Positions 59,367 through 64,000 of a stretch of DNA of 64,000 nucleotides are shown piece after piece. The DNA lies in the NCBI RefSeq assembly GCF_007748195.1, contig NZ_CP037920.1:2853501-2917500 (forward strand), written 5' to 3'. The translations under genes were made by a program, and so were the position numbers. Numbering within the stretch: position 1 is the stretch's first letter; every line of letters begins with the position of its first letter. Source of the DNA: Gimesia aquarii. Lineage in GTDB: Bacteria; Planctomycetota; Planctomycetia; Planctomycetales; Planctomycetaceae. Under the pieces are notes generated by a model, which saw only the letters and a program-made list of their open reading frames with translations, ran no database searches and was not told the origin of the DNA.

Positions 59367-60839
59367 ATGTTCAGGAGAAATTGGGTGTATCAAAATGGTT
59401 ACTTTAATCGAGAAGATGCCCCAATTCTCAGTTTCCTGGTTTTGAAATACCTTGTATATATTTCTTGTATTTTTCTGTGCTTCTCAGCTGCAAATGTCGA
59501 GTCTGCGATTTATCAAGTGGGCTCTGATCAAAAATATAAACAGGTGGAAAAAGTTCCCTGGGAAAGTTTGGCAGCCGGGGACGAAGTGCATATTCATTGG
59601 CGGCCGCAGCCGTATCATTCGAAGTGGGTAATCTGCCGGCGGGGAACAAAAGATAAACCGATTATCATAAAGGGAATTCCTTCTGGTAAAGGGGAATTAC
59701 CTGTAATCGATGGACGTCGGGCGATGACCCGTCCCGAGTTGCGATACTGGGGAGAACAGCGAGGGATCATCAAGATTGGTGGTGCCCGCGATCCAGCTGA
59801 TACAATGCCTGCTTATATCGTAATTGAGAATCTGGATATTCGTAGTGCGCGGCCGGCTTTTTTTTACTTTAACTCAGATGGTTTACAGAAGTACTTTCAA
59901 AATGCGGCCGCTATTTTTATTGAAAAAGGCGAGCATATTACGATTCGAAATTGTTATTTGCACGATTGCGGAAATGGCCTGTTTGTTGCATATGAATCAA
60001 AAGATTTATTAATTGAGAACTGTTCTATTTATCACAATGGTATCTCAGACAGTTATTATGAGCACAATGTCTACACGGAAGCGGCCGGAATCACATTTCA
60101 GGGAAACTACCTGGGTCCATTACGAAAAGAATGTTTGGGGAATAATCTCAAAGACCGCTCTGCCGGTTTAGTTGTACGATACAACTGGATTGAAGGTGGA
60201 AATCGTGCGTTGGATCTTGTCGATTCTGAAGGCGGTGATACGATTCGCTATGATCCTCGGTACCGCACGACTTATGTTTACGGCAACGTGCTCGTCAAGC
60301 AGAAAGAATCCCCCAATAGCCAGATAATTCACTATGGTGGTGACAGTGGTGATGAAAGCGCTTATCGTAAAGGGACCCTCTTTTTATATAACAATACGAT
60401 AGTTTCAAGGAGAGCGTCCACAACATTGGTGAGATTATCTACCAATGCAGAGCATCTGGATTGTCGTAACAACATCTTATATACATCACACGCAGGAAAA
60501 AGCTTTGCAATTCTAGATGAAGAGGGGACAGCCAACCTCAGTCATAACTGGTTAAAAAAAGGTTGGAAGAATGCTCATTCTCGAAGTTTTGGGAATGTAA
60601 GTTCGGAAGATGAGATCTATTCTGGCGACGATCCCGGATTTCAGAACGCCGAAAAGAATCTGTTTTTTCTCACTCCTCATTCTGCTTGTCTGAGCAAGGC
60701 AGGGGCGCTACCAGGACCTGTGATAAAAAACTATCCAGTAAAAAAACAGTTTCAAGGACCACGGGGTACAACTGCACGCCCCGCAGATTCCTTAAAAGAT
60801 CTCGGGGCTTTGGGCAGACAAACAAAGAAAAAAAAATGA
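59367..60839 (+). CDS. Secreted right-handed parallel beta-helix protein
   Basis: About 490 residues from the ATG at 59367. A GTG at 59385 has AGGAG (59373-59377) 7 nt ahead and may be the true start. A long hydrophobic signal (ILSFLVLKYLVYISCIFLCFSAAN) is followed by a parallel beta-helix. Repeats of the form IENLDIRSARPAFF, ITIRNCYLHDCGNGLF, LLIENCSIYHNG and VVRYNWIEGGNRALDLV are typical of polysaccharide lyase or carbohydrate-binding pectate-lyase-like folds. No definite catalytic residues can be assigned. A basic low-complexity tail ends in RQTKKKK. It could be a surface polysaccharide enzyme, together with the lipoprotein upstream. Confidence 0.82.
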   Translation: MFRRNWVYQNGYFNREDAPILSFLVLKYLVYISCIFLCFSAANVESAIYQVGSDQKYKQVEKVPWESLAAGDEVHIHWRPQPYHSKWVICRRGTKDKPIIIKGIPSGKGELPVIDGRRAMTRPELRYWGEQRGIIKIGGARDPADTMPAYIVIENLDIRSARPAFFYFNSDGLQKYFQNAAAIFIEKGEHITIRNCYLHDCGNGLFVAYESKDLLIENCSIYHNGISDSYYEHNVYTEAAGITFQGNYLGPLRKECLGNNLKDRSAGLVVRYNWIEGGNRALDLVDSEGGDTIRYDPRYRTTYVYGNVLVKQKESPNSQIIHYGGDSGDESAYRKGTLFLYNNTIVSRRASTTLVRLSTNAEHLDCRNNILYTSHAGKSFAILDEEGTANLSHNWLKKGWKNAHSRSFGNVSSEDEIYSGDDPGFQNAEKNLFFLTPHSACLSKAGALPGPVIKNYPVKKQFQGPRGTTARPADSLKDLGALGRQTKKKK

Positions 60840-60846
60840 CTTGCAA

Positions 60847-62346
60847 TCAATTACTAGATTTGAATTGATTTGCAACTTCGACTAGAGTTTTGACCATACA
60901 GCCAGTTCCACCACCTTCACGGTGCGGCAGATTCGCAGAAGCAAACGCGGGGCCTGCGATATCAAGATGAACCCAGGGGGTTTTATTAACGAAGTTTTCC
61001 AGAAACTTGGCAGCCGTAATCGCTCCACCCCAGCGAGTTCCGACATTCTTCAAATCTGCAACATCACTCTTCAATTGCTCAGCAAACTGAGGAAGCATAG
61101 GCATTTCCCAGACATCCTCTCCAGTGGTTTTGGCAGCATTTTGAACTGTTTTAGACCAGTCTTCATCGTTAGAAAAGAGACCAGTCACTTCTTCCCCTAA
61201 CGCAACCACACAGGCGCCTGTTAACGTCGCAAGATCGATTACTTTTGTTGCTCCTCGATCGACGGCTAAAGTGAGAACATCTGCCAGCACGAGTCGCCCT
61301 TCGGCGTCCGTATTGAGTACTTCGATTGTTTTTCCGTTGCGCGCAGTCAGCACGTCTCCCAGTTTATAAGACGAGCCATTCACCATGTTTTCGACTAATC
61401 CCATGTAGCCAACAACATTTACGGGCAAATTTAGTCGCGCGATGGCAGCCATCGCACCTAGTACAGCTGCAGCACCACCCATGTCACATTTCATGGTTTT
61501 CATCCCATCACTGGGTTTGAGAGAGAGCCCTCCACTATCAAAGGTGACTCCTTTTCCAACCAGTGCCAGAGTGGGGGCAGAGGGATCGGCACCTTGATGT
61601 TTGAGAATTGCCAAGCGCGGAGGCTGATCACTGCCTTGTGCAACAGCCAGCATAGAGCCCATTTTTTCTTGTTTAAGTTGATTCTCATCCAGAATTTCAG
61701 ACTCTAATCCGTAAGCATATGCGATTTCTTTTGTGCGGTCTGCGAAACTGATCGGAAAAATGTCTCCGGCGTGTCGATTCACCATTTCTCGTGCCAGATT
61801 GATCGATTCACCTAAAACAGTTCCCAGTTCAATAGCTTTTTGGTAAGCAGTCTGATCTATAGATTCAGTACCTGTAAGCAAAATATCTTGGAACGGAAAC
61901 CGGGCTGCTTCCTTACGATACAGGTCTTGTCCGACCGCGCCCACGACCATAGAAGAGCTAATCAATTCTGCTGAATGTTTTGGTGTGATCGAAGTATTTT
62001 CTACCTCAGGAAGAAGAACGGCTATACGGGTATTCTCTTTGTTGGAGATCGCGCGGGCGGTTGTTAACATCGCTTTTTCGAATGCAGCTGCGGAAAGTTC
62101 TGTCGCAGAGCCAAGGCCGACTAATATGATTCGCTGCGTTTTGATCTCTGTTAAGCCGAGCAAACTAGAGGTTGACGCCAGTTTGCCTGTGAAGTCTTCG
62201 CTTTCTCGTAATCGTGTGATCAATCCACCTAGCGTTTCATCCAATCGAGCAACCGTATCAGGTAAAGGCTCAGATTCTAAAAGTCCAATGACTAACCAGT
62301 CAGCAGAAACAGATGAAATCGATTCATTCGTCAATTGTATAGCCAT
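60847..62346 (-). CDS. pepA: Leucyl aminopeptidase (M17)
   Basis: A 499-residue M17 peptidase. The C-terminal catalytic half contains GKGVTFDSGGLSLKP (metal-binding Asp and Lys region), KCDMGGAAAVLGAM, and the signature NTDAEGRLVLADVL (about 345-358) with Asp and Glu ligands. The N-terminal half is the variable allosteric domain. It removes N-terminal Leu and other residues from peptides in the cytoplasm and may bind DNA at recombination sites in other bacteria. It ends tail to tail with the beta-helix gene. Confidence 0.95.
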   Translation of the reverse strand: MAIQLTNESISSVSADWLVIGLLESEPLPDTVARLDETLGGLITRLRESEDFTGKLASTSSLLGLTEIKTQRIILVGLGSATELSAAAFEKAMLTTARAISNKENTRIAVLLPEVENTSITPKHSAELISSSMVVGAVGQDLYRKEAARFPFQDILLTGTESIDQTAYQKAIELGTVLGESINLAREMVNRHAGDIFPISFADRTKEIAYAYGLESEILDENQLKQEKMGSMLAVAQGSDQPPRLAILKHQGADPSAPTLALVGKGVTFDSGGLSLKPSDGMKTMKCDMGGAAAVLGAMAAIARLNLPVNVVGYMGLVENMVNGSSYKLGDVLTARNGKTIEVLNTDAEGRLVLADVLTLAVDRGATKVIDLATLTGACVVALGEEVTGLFSNDEDWSKTVQNAAKTTGEDVWEMPMLPQFAEQLKSDVADLKNVGTRWGGAITAAKFLENFVNKTPWVHLDIAGPAFASANLPHREGGGTGCMVKTLVEVANQFKSSN

Positions 62347-62432
62347 TCGTTGTCCAAATCCCTTTATCGTGAGTACACGTCAGATTATGATAAGTTGATT
62401 CCATAGTCTAACAAAATAGGAGTAAAAACCAA

Positions 62433-63389
62433 ATGAGAGATATCAGAATTGCTGCTGCTCAGTTTGAAAATCGTAATGGTGATAAAGCATATAATTTACA
62501 ACGAATTCGTGAACTCTCAAAACAGGCTGTGGAACAGGGAGCAGAAATCGTTAGCTTTCATGAGTGCTGCATTCCTGCTTACACGTTTGTGCAATCATTT
62601 TCAAAAGAAGAGTTAGCTGATCTGTCCGAACCGGTTCCCAACGGTCCAAGTACTCAGGAATTAATGAAAATCTCACAAGAAGTGGGCGTTCCTATTTTGG
62701 CGGGACTTTTAGAATTGGATCAGGGAGAAATTTACAATACCTATATTTGCGTCGATGGGACAGAACTGGTCGCTCGATATCGAAAGCTACATGCATTTGT
62801 AAATGCTCATGTGGCTTCTGGCAATGAATATGTTGTATTTGATGTGCGCGGTTGTCGCTGTGGTATCCTGATATGTTATGATAATAATATCATCGAGAAT
62901 GTCCGTATGACGACAATGCTGGGCGCTGACATTATTTTTATGCCACATGTTACTTGTTGTCTGCCTTCAGTCATGCCCGGTCGTGGTCTGGTTGATCCGG
63001 AGCTATGGCATAACCGTGATCGAGACCCAGTTCGACTGCGACAGGAATTCGAAGGGCCCAAGGGGAAAGGTTGGTTGATGCGCTGGCTACCGGCGCGTGC
63101 CTATGATAACGGCATCTATGCAATTTTCACGAATCCGGTTGGAATGGATGATGATGAAGTGAAACCAGGGCTTTCGATGATTTTGGATCCGTATGGCGAG
63201 ATTATCGCTGAGTGTACTAAGTTAGGTGATGACGTCGTTGTCGCTTTATGCACGGCAGAAAAAATACCCCCATCAAGTGGACGCCGCTATATTCGAGCGC
63301 GACGTCCCGATTTATATGGGAAACTTGTCGAAGCTCCTAAAGAACCTCCGGTGACTCAACCTGGGTGGGAATTAAAAACATCGGGTTAA
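62433..63389 (+). CDS. Carbon-nitrogen hydrolase (nitrilase superfamily)
   Basis: A 318-residue amidohydrolase with an intact Glu-Lys-Cys triad: Glu44 in SFHECCIP, Lys118 in RYRKLHAF and Cys148 in ILICYDNN. The length and the order fit the N-carbamoyl amide/N-carbamoylputrescine amidase branch. A second acidic residue before the Cys (CRCGILICYD) is usual. TAGGAG (62417-62422) sets the start ATG. It is divergent from leucyl aminopeptidase. The substrate is unknown; an amide or carbamoyl amino acid is likely. Confidence 0.9.
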   Translation: MRDIRIAAAQFENRNGDKAYNLQRIRELSKQAVEQGAEIVSFHECCIPAYTFVQSFSKEELADLSEPVPNGPSTQELMKISQEVGVPILAGLLELDQGEIYNTYICVDGTELVARYRKLHAFVNAHVASGNEYVVFDVRGCRCGILICYDNNIIENVRMTTMLGADIIFMPHVTCCLPSVMPGRGLVDPELWHNRDRDPVRLRQEFEGPKGKGWLMRWLPARAYDNGIYAIFTNPVGMDDDEVKPGLSMILDPYGEIIAECTKLGDDVVVALCTAEKIPPSSGRRYIRARRPDLYGKLVEAPKEPPVTQPGWELKTSG

Positions 63390-63392
63390 GTT

Positions 63393-64000
63393 TTAATTCG
63401 ATTTGAGAGCGGGATCACTGAAGCCTGCCTCCTGAAAACCTTTGGCGCGTAATTGACACGAGTCACAATGCCCACAAGGCGTGCCATCAGGTAATGGATC
63501 GTAGCAGCTGTGTGTTAAGCTATAGTCGACACCCAGTTCCATTCCTTTTTTGATAATCTCAGCCTTTGTTAGAGAGATGAGTGGAGTATGCACGTTCCAT
63601 CTACCATCGCCTTCTACGCCAGATTTTGTCGCTAACGTCGCGGTTTTCTGAAAAGCCTGGATGAATTCGGGACGACAATCAGGATAGCCACTATAATCAA
63701 CCGCATTCACACCGATAAACAAATCAAAGGCATTCAAAGTTTCTGCCCAGGCTAATGCCAGCGAAAGAAACACAGTATTTCGCGCAGGTACATAAGTAAT
63801 AGGAATGCCGGTTTCTAAATCGTGTTCAGAACGGTCTTTGGGAACATCGATATCAGCTGTGAGTGCCGATCCACCAAAAACGCGCAGATCGAGTGGAAAG
63901 ATCACAAACTGTTTCACATCAAACGATTGACAGACTTTTTTTGCGGCTTCAAGTTCATGTCGATGTCGCTGACCATAATCGAACGAGAGCGCGTACAATT
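63393..64000 (-). CDS. queC: 7-cyano-7-deazaguanine synthase QueC, N-terminus cut
   Basis: The window holds the last 202 codons or so of a QueC protein, open to the edge. [14 protein letters not shown] (after the missing SGGxDS loop), [17 protein letters not shown] and [18 protein letters not shown] are typical. The Zn site [20 protein letters not shown] (about 20 residues from the end) is intact. It forms preQ0 from 7-carboxy-7-deazaguanine in queuosine or archaeosine-like synthesis. The ATP loop lies outside. The gene is next to, but not in operon with, the nitrilase gene (convergent). Confidence 0.95.
   Translation of the reverse strand, partial: LYALSFDYGQRHRHELEAAKKVCQSFDVKQFVIFPLDLRVFGGSALTADIDVPKDRSEHDLETGIPITYVPARNTVFLSLALAWAETLNAFDLFIGVNAVDYSGYPDCRPEFIQAFQKTATLATKSGVEGDGRWNVHTPLISLTKAEIIKKGMELGVDYSLTHSCYDPLPDGTPCGHCDSCQLRAKGFQEAGFSDPALKSN

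Noticed and set aside
1-64000. CRISPR arrays, prophage or integrative element
   Set aside because: No regularly spaced repeats, integrase, transposase or phage structural genes are visible, and neither tRNA gene is followed by an attachment-like repeat that I could find.

Overview
The window reads as chromosomal DNA of a free-living, probably marine planctomycete, most like the Gimesia/Planctomycetaceae group. The phylum call rests on several families that are strongly expanded there: two DUF1501 twin-arginine proteins, a DUF1549/DUF1553 protein with planctomycete-type haem motifs, a DUF1559 pseudopilin-like protein, a DUF1080 protein, a one-cluster set of sulfatase and ceramidase-like enzymes, and tandem short DEAGFI-type pilin-like proteins. 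By eye the base composition is AT-leaning and even. I see no prophage, insertion sequence, CRISPR array or rRNA. The genus is an inference.

Layout. 1-5 kb: a truncated SGNH-like gene, trigger factor, tRNA-Gly(GCC), two tandem pilin-like genes and a Gfo/Idh/MocA oxidoreductase. 5-12.4 kb: a secreted protein of unknown role, the ABC-F translation factor EttA, a DUF2079 membrane protein, then a nucleoside deoxyribosyltransferase next to an HD phosphohydrolase. 12.4-19.3 kb: a SUMF1/FGE-domain lipoprotein, then a MarR regulator with a clear promoter/operator upstream of an RND efflux adaptor and pump; the pump carries an unusual extra membrane hairpin. 19.3-24 kb: a planctomycete protein of unknown role, a DUF481 outer-membrane-type protein and an M28 peptidase with PA and PDZ domains.

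24.1-29.2 kb is a compact four-gene operon (acyl-CoA synthetase, thiolase, 3-hydroxyacyl-CoA/L-gulonate-type dehydrogenase, 3-hydroxybutyrate dehydrogenase) that fits conversion of 3-hydroxybutyrate through acetoacetate to acetyl-CoA; it ends in a strong terminator. 29.3-38.9 kb is a co-directional degradative cluster: LRR-cytochrome-DUF1549/1553, DUF1501, sulfatase, ceramidase-like, DUF1080 and nucleoside hydrolase. 39-46 kb is a signalling island: a pseudo-receiver without its phospho-acceptor Asp, a FixJ-like regulator, a hybrid kinase and a FixL-like multi-PAS kinase, with two related TAGGG/CCCAA palindromes in its non-coding DNA.

46-58.5 kb is nearly all on the minus strand: a small secreted protein, tRNA-Leu(TAA), a GlsB/YeaQ-type membrane protein, a DapA-family enzyme with an epimerase-like partner, an AhpC/TSA_2 redox protein, a second DUF1501 gene with a small membrane protein, a PQQ-type propeller containing EF-hands, an AztD-like propeller, a small lipoprotein with a DUF1559 protein, and a BrkB/YihY membrane protein. 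58.7-64 kb: a Cys-rich lipoprotein overlapping in transcription with a parallel beta-helix protein, leucyl aminopeptidase, a nitrilase-family amidohydrolase and a truncated queC.

The parts most worth following up are the two-component island with its shared palindromes and pseudo-receiver, the RND pump insertion, the nucleotide-metabolism gene pair, the tandem pilin-like genes and the ketone-body operon.
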